A DNA stretch of 33,283 bases, from positions 1 to 33,283 of the forward strand of contig JABFRC010000200.1 in the NCBI GenBank assembly GCA_013141375.1, written 5' to 3'. The notes under the pieces are model-generated. The model was not told the origin of the DNA. It saw only the letters and a program-made list of their open reading frames with translations, and searched no databases. This document shows positions 16,912 through 23,076 of the stretch, piece by piece. Origin of the DNA: Methylococcaceae bacterium (lineage in GTDB: Bacteria; Pseudomonadota; Gammaproteobacteria; Methylococcales; Methylomonadaceae). Position 1 is the stretch's first letter. Each line of letters opens with the position of its first letter. Both the position numbers and the translations under genes were made by a program.

Positions 16912-17226
16912 ATGGAAATCAAACACGATCATTCGTTGTATGCCGATAGTGACATTACCAAGGCTGCAAACCGCTTGAAAGCGATGTCTCACCCGCTACG
17001 CTTAAAAATTTTGTGTGTGCTTGGCAACCAGTCAATGTGTGTGCAGGATATTGTTGAACTTGTGGGCACCAGTCAGAGCAATATTTCTCAGCATTTATCG
17101 ATACTTAGAGATAAGAAAATCATAGATTTTAAAAAAGATGCCAATCGGGTGTTTTATTTCATTGACGATGCCCGAGTTTTACAATTGATCAAAATGATGC
17201 AGGAAGTATTCTGCTCTCAACATTAA
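16912..17226 (+). CDS. ArsR/SmtB family transcriptional regulator, possible persulfide sensor
   Basis: 104-residue winged-helix regulator: LKAMSHPLRLKILCVLG, the recognition helix TSQSNISQHLSILRDKKII, and a beta wing DANRVFYFI. Cysteines are C35 (LKILC, helix 2), C43 and C101 (EVFC, last helix). The C35/C101 placement resembles the dithiol pair of SqrR/BigR-type sulfide sensors rather than the ELCVCD metal site of ArsR/SmtB proper. The next gene, 32 bases on, is a rhodanese, which supports a sulfur signal. No clear Shine-Dalgarno precedes the ATG. The 256-base divergent gap to gpmI is AT-rich; I found no convincing operator or promoter in it. It likely heads an operon with rhodanese, secB and gpsA. 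Confidence 0.9.
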   Translation: MEIKHDHSLYADSDITKAANRLKAMSHPLRLKILCVLGNQSMCVQDIVELVGTSQSNISQHLSILRDKKIIDFKKDANRVFYFIDDARVLQLIKMMQEVFCSQH

Positions 17227-17258
17227 CCCGATTTTTACTCAATTTATTAAAGTGACTC

Positions 17259-17693
17259 ATGGATCGTTATCTGGAATTTATCTTAAATCATTACTGGCTG
17301 TCGATTGCCTTGGCTGTTGTTACGTTTTTACTCATTCAAGAGTTTTTTGATACGACGTTTAAAAAATTCTCATCCGTTTCTCCTTTGGAAGCCGTCACTA
17401 AAATGAATGATGGTAATACTGTCGTTGTGGACGTGCGCGAGCCTGATGAATACAAGGTTAGCCATGTTGTTGATGCGATTAATGCGCCATTGAGCAAGTT
17501 AAACGAACAACTCGTCAAGCTGGAAGCTCACAAAAAAGGCTCTATACTGTTGGCTTGTCAGAATGGCACGCGCTCTGCAGCTGCGGCAAAAATTTTGACA
17601 AAAGCTGGATTTGAGCAAGTTTTCGTTATTACTGGCGGAATGCAGGCCTGGGAAGTCGATTACAAGTTGCCAATCAGAATTTCCAAAAAATAA
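17259..17693 (+). CDS. Membrane-anchored rhodanese-like protein (YibN type)
   Basis: 144 residues. One N-terminal transmembrane helix at about 13-29 (WLSIALAVVTFLLIQEF), then a single rhodanese domain: VVVDVREPDEY, INAPLSKL, and active-site loop CQNGTRS with Cys100. Such enzymes carry sulfane sulfur as a persulfide on the loop Cys. In E. coli yibN precedes grxC-secB-gpsA; here grxC is missing and an ArsR gene lies upstream. The gap to secB is 37 bases. Likely faces the cytoplasm from the inner membrane. Confidence 0.93.
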   Translation: MDRYLEFILNHYWLSIALAVVTFLLIQEFFDTTFKKFSSVSPLEAVTKMNDGNTVVVDVREPDEYKVSHVVDAINAPLSKLNEQLVKLEAHKKGSILLACQNGTRSAAAAKILTKAGFEQVFVITGGMQAWEVDYKLPIRISKK

Positions 17694-17730
17694 ATTATCC
17701 TTACACAATTAACTTATCGAGCAAAACATC

Positions 17731-18198
17731 ATGGCCGAAGAAAACGCAGCAGTTGAAAAACAATTTTCCATTCAAAAAATCTATACCAAAGATCTCTCTT
17801 TCGAAACACCTAACTCACCCAAGACGTTTACCTTGCAATGGGAACCGGTGGTCGATTTCAACTTAGGTACCAATGTTGAGCATTTGGAAGATTCTTTATA
17901 CGAAGTTGTTTTGTCTGTCACCATCACTGTTAAAAGTGGCGAGACAACAGCTTATCTGGCTGAAGTCAAACAAGCCGGTATTTTTTCATTAGGCGGATTT
18001 ACTGAGCAAGAATTGGGTCCAATGCTTGGCAGTTTCTGCCCGAACATACTGTTTCCTTATGCCAGAGAAACTATTTCTGACATCGTTGCCAGAGGCGGCT
18101 TTCCTCAAATGCTGTTGGCACCGGTTAATTTCGATGCCTTATATGCGCAGCATTTGCAACAGGCACAGCAATCTGCCGGTTCTGAAACTCTTAACTAA
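17731..18198 (+). CDS. secB: Protein-export chaperone SecB
   Basis: 155 residues, family length. Recognisable SecB stretches: [52 protein letters not shown] and the [12 protein letters not shown] end. Cytoplasmic tetramer that keeps precursor proteins unfolded and hands them to SecA. gpsA follows after eight bases, the usual secB-gpsA pair. Confidence 0.97.
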   Translation: MAEENAAVEKQFSIQKIYTKDLSFETPNSPKTFTLQWEPVVDFNLGTNVEHLEDSLYEVVLSVTITVKSGETTAYLAEVKQAGIFSLGGFTEQELGPMLGSFCPNILFPYARETISDIVARGGFPQMLLAPVNFDALYAQHLQQAQQSAGSETLN

Positions 18199-18206
18199 GT
18201 CCACGC

Positions 18207-19205
18207 ATGAACCAAAAAATAACCGTTCTCGGTGCAGGATCCTGGGGCACCGCATTAGCAATGTTGGCAGCCAGAAATGGCTGTCAAACTCTGTTGTGGG
18301 GGCATAAGCCCGCGCATATCGACGCGCTAAAAAACGACCGGGAAAACAAACATTATTTGCCCGGTTTGGCGTTTTCGGACAATTTGTCGGTCACGTCAGA
18401 TTTGGCCGAAGCTGCCGCTTTCAGTGATTTGATTCTGGTTTCTGTACCCAGCCGGGCTTTCAAAGACACCTTGGTTAAGCTCAAGCCTTTTACCCGTGAT
18501 GGCGTGCAGATTGCCTGGGCCACAAAGGGGTTTAATTCTGAGAATGGTTCCTTGCTGCATGAAGTCGTAGCGGAAGTTTTTACGCCCAATACACCGGCGG
18601 CTTTTCTTTCTGGCCCCAGTTTTGCGCGTGAAGTGGCAGCAGATCTGCCAACGGCGGTAACGATTGCATCTGCACAGACGGAGTTTGCCAATCAATTGGC
18701 CGATATTCTTCATAGCGGTCGTTTCCGCGCCTATACCAACTCTGATTTGGTTGGCGTAGAAGTTGGCGGGGCAGTTAAAAACGTCATGGCGATTGCCGCT
18801 GGTATTGCCGATGGACTTGGCTTTGGTGCCAACACGCGTGCAGCATTAATTACGCGAGGTCTGAATGAGATCATCCGCTTGGGCATCGAGTTAGGCGGTA
18901 AAAGAGAGACCTTCATGGGCTTGGCGGGATTGGGAGATCTTCTTTTGACCTGCACTGACAATCAATCCAGAAATCGTCGTTTTGGTTTGGCTTTAGGTCA
19001 GGGCAAAGACAGAGCCACCGCTACAGCAGAAATTGGCCAGGAAATCGAAGGGGTTTCAGCGGCCAGGGAAACGTTTTTGTTGGCTCAAAAACACGGAATA
19101 GAAATGCCCATTACTGAGCAAACCTACAAAGTGTTGTATGAAGGCTTGGCTCCACTGACGGCAGTAGAAAACCTGCTGGCACGCGATCCCAAAGCTGAAT
19201 CGTAA
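18207..19205 (+). CDS. gpsA: Glycerol-3-phosphate dehydrogenase [NAD(P)+]
   Basis: 332 residues. N-terminal Rossmann fold with VLGAGSWGTALA, the SVPSRAF segment, WATKGF, SGPSFAREVA, the catalytic Lys in GGAVKNVMAIAAGIADG, and the GLGDLLLTCT motif of the C-terminal helical domain. It reduces dihydroxyacetone phosphate to sn-glycerol 3-phosphate for phospholipid synthesis. It ends 15 bases before the convergent hvfC stop. Confidence 0.97.
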   Translation: MNQKITVLGAGSWGTALAMLAARNGCQTLLWGHKPAHIDALKNDRENKHYLPGLAFSDNLSVTSDLAEAAAFSDLILVSVPSRAFKDTLVKLKPFTRDGVQIAWATKGFNSENGSLLHEVVAEVFTPNTPAAFLSGPSFAREVAADLPTAVTIASAQTEFANQLADILHSGRFRAYTNSDLVGVEVGGAVKNVMAIAAGIADGLGFGANTRAALITRGLNEIIRLGIELGGKRETFMGLAGLGDLLLTCTDNQSRNRRFGLALGQGKDRATATAEIGQEIEGVSAARETFLLAQKHGIEMPITEQTYKVLYEGLAPLTAVENLLARDPKAES

Positions 19206-19220
19206 ATCCCCAGTTTTAAG

Positions 19221-19964
19221 CTAGCCGAAGTCCACTACTGATTTTTCGGCGAGTTCCAGCAAGATTTGTAGCCCTCCATTTTTGATGATGTCAGGATTGG
19301 CGGGCTTCAATTCATCAGTGACTTGTTGAAGTACGTCCTTTGTTTGAATGCCTTCGTTTTGTTCAATAATTTCCAGTAAGCGATAGGTCAGCGGAGTTAT
19401 TTCGATAAAGTTCACTTCATCATCCGGATTACGATAGACCGCCAGAAAAGTGGGTTGCTCAGGCAGATTTTTCGGCAGACAGTCTGGTGAAATGGTATGC
19501 ACCGGGTACTGATAAACCAGTGGCCAGGCTAGCGGCGATAACTTGAGTTGGGCTTGCAGCGGATCATCTATCGGTAATGGTGCACTGACGTTCTCTTTGG
19601 CAATCGATAAAGCCATTTCCACCCATTCGTAATGCGCAAGCTCAAACATAAACGCAAAATCATTCGTGCTATCCCGTTCATCTTGCAGATAGCCGAGAAA
19701 TTCTTCAGGAATTTCAGAAAAAAAAGGCGATTGATTGTGGTGATTGGCAAAAAAATCTTCAGTCAGAGCTTGCCATTGTGCATCGTTAAGAATTTTTCTG
19801 AGCACCGGAAAGGTGCTGGCAAGAAAGCTATCAATATTGTTATAAAACAGCTGGCGGTACATCGCCATACGCTCCGGCTTAACGTCGGCTGGTGCAGGGT
19901 TGACCTGAGGATTTCTAATGTAAGCGGCAAACTCTTGCTGTTTGGCTTTAAAGTCAATGTTCAT
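19221..19964 (-). CDS. hvfC: HvfC/BufC-type RiPP maturation partner (DUF2063)
   Basis: 247 residues. The N-terminal DUF2063 domain has YRQLFYNNIDSFLASTFPVL, WQALTEDFFANH, SPFF and EFLGYL, followed by FELAHYEWVEMAL. The C-terminal part (YPVHTI, FLAVYRNPDDEVNF, LTYRLLEIIEQNEG) has a winged-helix look. In the known HvfABC and bufferin systems the partner protein binds the precursor leader and presents it to the DUF692 enzyme. Its ATG lies five bases after the hvfB stop, so the two are co-translated. Last gene of the cassette; no DoxX (hvfD/bufD) gene follows, since gpsA is convergent. Confidence 0.88.
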   Translation of the reverse strand: MNIDFKAKQQEFAAYIRNPQVNPAPADVKPERMAMYRQLFYNNIDSFLASTFPVLRKILNDAQWQALTEDFFANHHNQSPFFSEIPEEFLGYLQDERDSTNDFAFMFELAHYEWVEMALSIAKENVSAPLPIDDPLQAQLKLSPLAWPLVYQYPVHTISPDCLPKNLPEQPTFLAVYRNPDDEVNFIEITPLTYRLLEIIEQNEGIQTKDVLQQVTDELKPANPDIIKNGGLQILLELAEKSVVDFG

Positions 19965-19969
19965 TAACT

Positions 19970-20821
19970 TTAGGCCGATGCTTTGGCGTGCTGGTCGGAC
20001 CAGGCTGCTTGTATCGTTTTAATGGTATTTACTTCCAGCAAAAGCTCGGACAAAGGCGGAATATTGAAATCCCTTTCCAGTAAGGTTGGAAATACTCCGT
20101 AAAGTTCATAAGCCTTACCCAGTAAGTTCCAGACCGGGTCGATAATCGGCGCGCCGTGGGTATCCACCAAAAAATCGTCGGCTTCAACATAGTGTCCTGC
20201 GATATGAGCATAAGCGATGCGATGAGCGGGGATGGCTTTTAAAAAAGCTTCGGCATCGTAACCATGATTGACGCTATTGACGTAGATATTGTTGATGTCG
20301 ATCAGAATGTCGCAATTAGCTTCTTCCACCACAGCATTAAAAAAATCGATTTCCGTCATTTCCTGGCCAGGTGCGGCGTAATACGAAACATTTTCGATAG
20401 CGATTTTTTGTTCCAGAATGTCCTGTACCCGGCTAATACGTTCAGCTACATGAGTGACAGCTTCGCTAGTGAAAGGAATAGGCATCAAGTCGTATAAATG
20501 GCCGCCATGACTACAGTAGCTTAAGTGTTCGCTGTAAAGTTTGATTTGATGCTCGGCCATAAAGGCTTTGATGGCATGAACAAATTGCTCGTCCAACGGA
20601 TCGGTGCTGCCTATGGATAATGACAGGCCATGGCATATAAAGTTGCAGCGTTCAGTCATGGCGCGGAATTGTTTGCCCAATTTACCGCCGATGGGAATCC
20701 AGTTTTCCGGTGCGACTTCGTAAAAACCTACTTCTGATGGAGGTGCATTGAGTATTTTCGCCAAAATAGAACGTCTCAGGCCTAGACCGGCACCATCAAC
20801 CAAGAATTGAGTTGTGTCCAT
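19970..20821 (-). CDS. hvfB: HvfB/BufB-type MNIO (DUF692) peptide maturase
   Basis: 283 residues, a TIM-barrel multinuclear non-heme iron oxidative enzyme. Conserved stretches in order: GLGLR, EVAPENW, HGLSLSIG, SEHLSYCS, AIENVSYYA, LIDINNIYVNSVNHG, HIAGH, DTHGAPIIDPVW and LLERDFNIPP. These contain the His, Asp and Glu ligands expected for the iron cluster. Known relatives oxidise cysteines of EGxCG motifs to oxazolone/thioamide or thiooxazole groups that bind copper. The adjacent precursor with many EGxCG motifs makes it the near-certain substrate. AGGTG precedes the ATG. It is separated from the precursor gene by 77 bases holding a hairpin. Confidence 0.93.
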   Translation of the reverse strand: MDTTQFLVDGAGLGLRRSILAKILNAPPSEVGFYEVAPENWIPIGGKLGKQFRAMTERCNFICHGLSLSIGSTDPLDEQFVHAIKAFMAEHQIKLYSEHLSYCSHGGHLYDLMPIPFTSEAVTHVAERISRVQDILEQKIAIENVSYYAAPGQEMTEIDFFNAVVEEANCDILIDINNIYVNSVNHGYDAEAFLKAIPAHRIAYAHIAGHYVEADDFLVDTHGAPIIDPVWNLLGKAYELYGVFPTLLERDFNIPPLSELLLEVNTIKTIQAAWSDQHAKASA

Positions 20822-20848
20822 AAGAACACCTGTGTTGAATTTTAAGGT

Positions 20849-20871
20849 GAGGGCATGAGACTCATGCCCTC
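20849..20871 (-). promoter_or_regulatory. Intercistronic hairpin between hvfA and hvfB
   Basis: GAGGGCATGA, spacer GAC, TCATGCCCTC: a perfect 10-bp stem with a three-base loop. No long T tract follows on the minus strand, so it may act as a partial terminator or an RNA-end stabiliser that keeps precursor above maturase levels. Confidence 0.5.
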
Positions 20872-20898
20872 CGCAGCGAGTAAAGCAATCTTGGTGAT

Positions 20899-21765
20899 TT
20901 ATTTTTTAGGAACGTAGGGAATCACTTTGATCAGACTTTTATCTAAGCCGTATTTATCGTGCTGCTCGTCACTCTTCTTATCTGCATCGGGATGATGAGC
21001 GTCATGGCCCGCAGCTGCTTCAGGGCTGATAGTGGTTTGGGTATCTTTTTTAACGGCAGAGTCCATCGCGCCGCATGCGCCTTCCTTGCCTTTCATCATA
21101 GCACCGCAACTTTGCTCCAGGCCTGGTTTCATTTTGCCGCCTTGCATCATCGCACCGCACATGCCTTCGCCACAGGCGCCTTCGGCAGTTTTAGTTACCG
21201 GTTTTTCTGCAGCTTTGGTTTCAGTGGCAGCGGCACCGCAAGCGCCGTCTTTGCCTTTCATCATCGCGCCGCAGTTATGTTCAAGACCGGGCTTCATTTT
21301 GTCACCCTGCATCATAGCGCCACACATGCCTTCTCCACAGGCGCCTTCGGTGGCTTTAGCGGCTGGTTTTTCCGCAGGTTTACTGTCAGTCGTTCCTGCA
21401 CCACAAGCGCCTTCTTTGCCTTTCATCATGGCACCGCAACTTTGTTCCAGTCCCGGTTTCATTTTGCCGTCTTGCATCATTGCGCCGCATTTACCTTCGC
21501 CACATGAGCCTTCGGTTGACTTTGATGTAGGTTTATCGGCTGCTTTTGTTGGTTTGCCTGCACAAGCACCCTCGGGAGCTTTAGGGTCTTTCATATTCAT
21601 GCTGGCGCCACAGGCCATTTCTGCTGCGGCAACTTGCATATAGCCAGAAGATAACTCAGTCATACCAAAAGGATTGGCCTCGGCACTGACTGGGCTGGCT
21701 GAGAGTGTCGAGATAAATGCGGCACCCATCGCAGCCGCTAAAGGGGTTTTGTTGATTTTTTTCAC
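20899..21765 (-). CDS. hvfA: HvfA/bufferin-like RiPP precursor with three 55-residue EGxCG repeats
   Basis: 288 residues from a GTG start preceded by GAGGAG. Residues 1-28 are a Sec signal peptide (ending SPVSA). Residues 29-48, EANPFGMTELSSGYMQVAA, match the leader region of HvfA-type peptides. Then follow 14 cysteines: C52, C68 and four in each of three repeats starting at E85, E140 and E195, exactly 55 residues apart. Each repeat has EGxCGEGxCGAMM, a KMKPGLExxCGAMMKGK segment and [ED]GACGA, joined by Lys/Ala/Pro/Thr linkers. A His/Asp-rich stretch (GHDAHHPDAD) and IPYVPKK close it. Known relatives are exported copper-binding RiPPs modified on EGxCG cysteines. This one is much longer than the single-block precursors I know. 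Which cysteines are modified is unknown. Confidence 0.9.
   Translation of the reverse strand: MKKINKTPLAAAMGAAFISTLSASPVSAEANPFGMTELSSGYMQVAAAEMACGASMNMKDPKAPEGACAGKPTKAADKPTSKSTEGSCGEGKCGAMMQDGKMKPGLEQSCGAMMKGKEGACGAGTTDSKPAEKPAAKATEGACGEGMCGAMMQGDKMKPGLEHNCGAMMKGKDGACGAAATETKAAEKPVTKTAEGACGEGMCGAMMQGGKMKPGLEQSCGAMMKGKEGACGAMDSAVKKDTQTTISPEAAAGHDAHHPDADKKSDEQHDKYGLDKSLIKVIPYVPKK
21043..21513 (-). repeat. Three tandem 165-bp coding repeats in hvfA
   Basis: Units run about 21513-21349, 21348-21184 and 21183-21043 (the last lacks the linker). They are in frame and the protein repeats are nearly identical, while the DNA differs at many third positions, for example in the codons of CGAMM. This points to selection on the peptide rather than a recent duplication. 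Units 1 and 3 look closest at DNA level. Confidence 0.9.
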
Positions 21766-21822
21766 GGTAACTCCTCAGTTATTTTTATGAAATTCGATGA
21801 TGCCAGCGTTCAAACACTACCT

Positions 21823-21855
21823 ATGATACCAAATAGCTGTAAGGATCAGCTTACA
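21823..21855 (-). promoter_or_regulatory. Candidate hvfA promoter with overlapping dyad
   Basis: Minus strand: an extended -10, TGG followed by TATCAT (21828-21823), with an inverted repeat TGTAAG-N6-CTTACA at 21838-21855 covering where the -35 would be. The -35 itself is poor, as expected for a regulated promoter. The dyad is a candidate operator. A leader of about 50 bases would precede the GTG. Confidence 0.35.
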
Positions 21856-21870
21856 AAAAAACTTTAGGCG

Positions 21871-22506
21871 CTAGGTGGCTTGTTTATCTTTGAATTCGCA
21901 CAGATCAACAACAACGCAATTCGGGCAACGTGGTTTTCTGGCTATGCAGGTATAACGGCCATGTAAAATAAGTAAGTGATGGGCGTCTTTTTTGTATTTT
22001 TCATTCACCACTTTATCCAGCTTACGTTCCACGTCAAGTACCGTTTTACCTGGCGCCAGACCGGTGCGATTAGCTACTCTAAAAATGTGTGTATCGACAG
22101 CGATCACCGCGTGACCAAAGGCGGTATTAAGAATGACATTGGCGGTTTTTCTGCCCACGCCCGCCAATGCTTCCAGTTCAGCTCGGGTTGTCGGTACTTG
22201 CCCTTGATGCTTGTCCAGCAACTGCTGACACAGCGTAATAATGTGGGCCGCTTTGCTGTTAAACAAGCCGATCGTTTTAATAAATTCTTTCAGGCCCCTC
22301 TCGCCTAAGGCCAATATGCTTTCCGGTGTATTAGCAACTGGAAACAAAAGGCTGGTGGCCTTGTTGACACCTTTGTCAGTTGCTTGCGCTGACAAAACAA
22401 CTGCAATTAGCAATTCAAACGACGTGCTGTAATTTAATTCGGTTTGGGGATCGGGGATAGCCTGAGCCAGACGTTCGAAGATTGCCAGCCGTTTTGCTGC
22501 ATTCAC
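21871..22506 (-). CDS. nth: Endonuclease III
   Basis: 211 residues, very close to E. coli Nth throughout. DNA glycosylase/AP lyase of base-excision repair, removing oxidised pyrimidines. Visible: helix-hairpin-helix LAGVGRKTANVIL with the catalytic Lys, the catalytic Asp in AVDTHIFRVANR, and the [4Fe-4S] cluster motif C-x6-C-x2-C-x5-C (CIARKPRCPNCVVVDLC). The start is GTG, two bases after the rsxB stop, so translation is coupled. Operon metG-rsxB-nth. Confidence 0.96.
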   Translation of the reverse strand: MNAAKRLAIFERLAQAIPDPQTELNYSTSFELLIAVVLSAQATDKGVNKATSLLFPVANTPESILALGERGLKEFIKTIGLFNSKAAHIITLCQQLLDKHQGQVPTTRAELEALAGVGRKTANVILNTAFGHAVIAVDTHIFRVANRTGLAPGKTVLDVERKLDKVVNEKYKKDAHHLLILHGRYTCIARKPRCPNCVVVDLCEFKDKQAT

Positions 22507-22508
22507 AC

Positions 22509-23063
22509 TTAGCCTGCCGATTTAAGCTTGTTGAGCAATGCTGCTCTTTTTTGTTTTGCGCGCTCGGCATTTTCTGCTTCTTCTTGCTGCTTACGCAGGT
22601 TTCGCGCTTCATAGCGTTGTTTGGCAAGTTGTGCTCGGGCGGTTTTTTCTGCCTCAGACAGGGCATCTGGCAATGGTTGCATCACAACACAATCGACCGG
22701 GCAAGGGGCGATACACAATTCGCAGCCGGTGCATTCAGCTGTGATAACCGTGTGCATGAATTTCGCGGCGCCCAAAATGGCATCGACAGGGCATGCTGCA
22801 ATGCATTTGGTGCAGCCGATACAATCCTTCTCAATAATGAATGCAATACTTTTAGGCTTATGTTCACCAAATGCCGGATTGAGCAACTTGGGACTTACAT
22901 TCAACAACTGCGCCAATGCAAGGATGCCTTCATCCCCGCCAGGAGGGCATTGGTTGATGTCAGCGTCGCCAGCAGCAATCGCTTCGGCATAAGGGCGGCA
23001 ACCTTTAAAGCCGCATTGACCGCATTGGGTTTGCGGTAGAAGGTTATTGATTTGTTCAATCAT
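22509..23063 (-). CDS. rsxB: RsxB/RnfB-like ferredoxin, soluble form
   Basis: 184 residues. The N-terminal Fe-S domain has [16 protein letters not shown] and C39 (cysteines 14, 17, 22, 39). Two [4Fe-4S] ferredoxin motifs follow, [14 protein letters not shown] and [15 protein letters not shown] Lys/Ala/Glu-rich coiled tail ends it. Full RnfB proteins begin with a membrane helix; here the chain starts with [17 protein letters not shown] and has none, and no other rnf gene is present. It is likely a soluble electron carrier. It sits between metG (13 bases) and nth (2 bases), and nth is itself an Fe-S enzyme, a suggestive but unproven link. Confidence 0.9.
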   Translation of the reverse strand: MIEQINNLLPQTQCGQCGFKGCRPYAEAIAAGDADINQCPPGGDEGILALAQLLNVSPKLLNPAFGEHKPKSIAFIIEKDCIGCTKCIAACPVDAILGAAKFMHTVITAECTGCELCIAPCPVDCVVMQPLPDALSEAEKTARAQLAKQRYEARNLRKQQEEAENAERAKQKRAALLNKLKSAG

Positions 23064-23076
23064 TCAGCTAACCAAA

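Noticed and set aside
21040-21513. CRISPR-like array
   Set aside because: The 165-bp units are in-frame coding repeats without short palindromic repeats or unique spacers.
20959-21643. Two long plus-strand ORFs (182 and 203 residues) opposite hvfA
   Set aside because: They are antisense shadows of the Gly/Ala/Cys-rich repeats; the minus-strand product has a signal peptide, leader and matching maturase genes.
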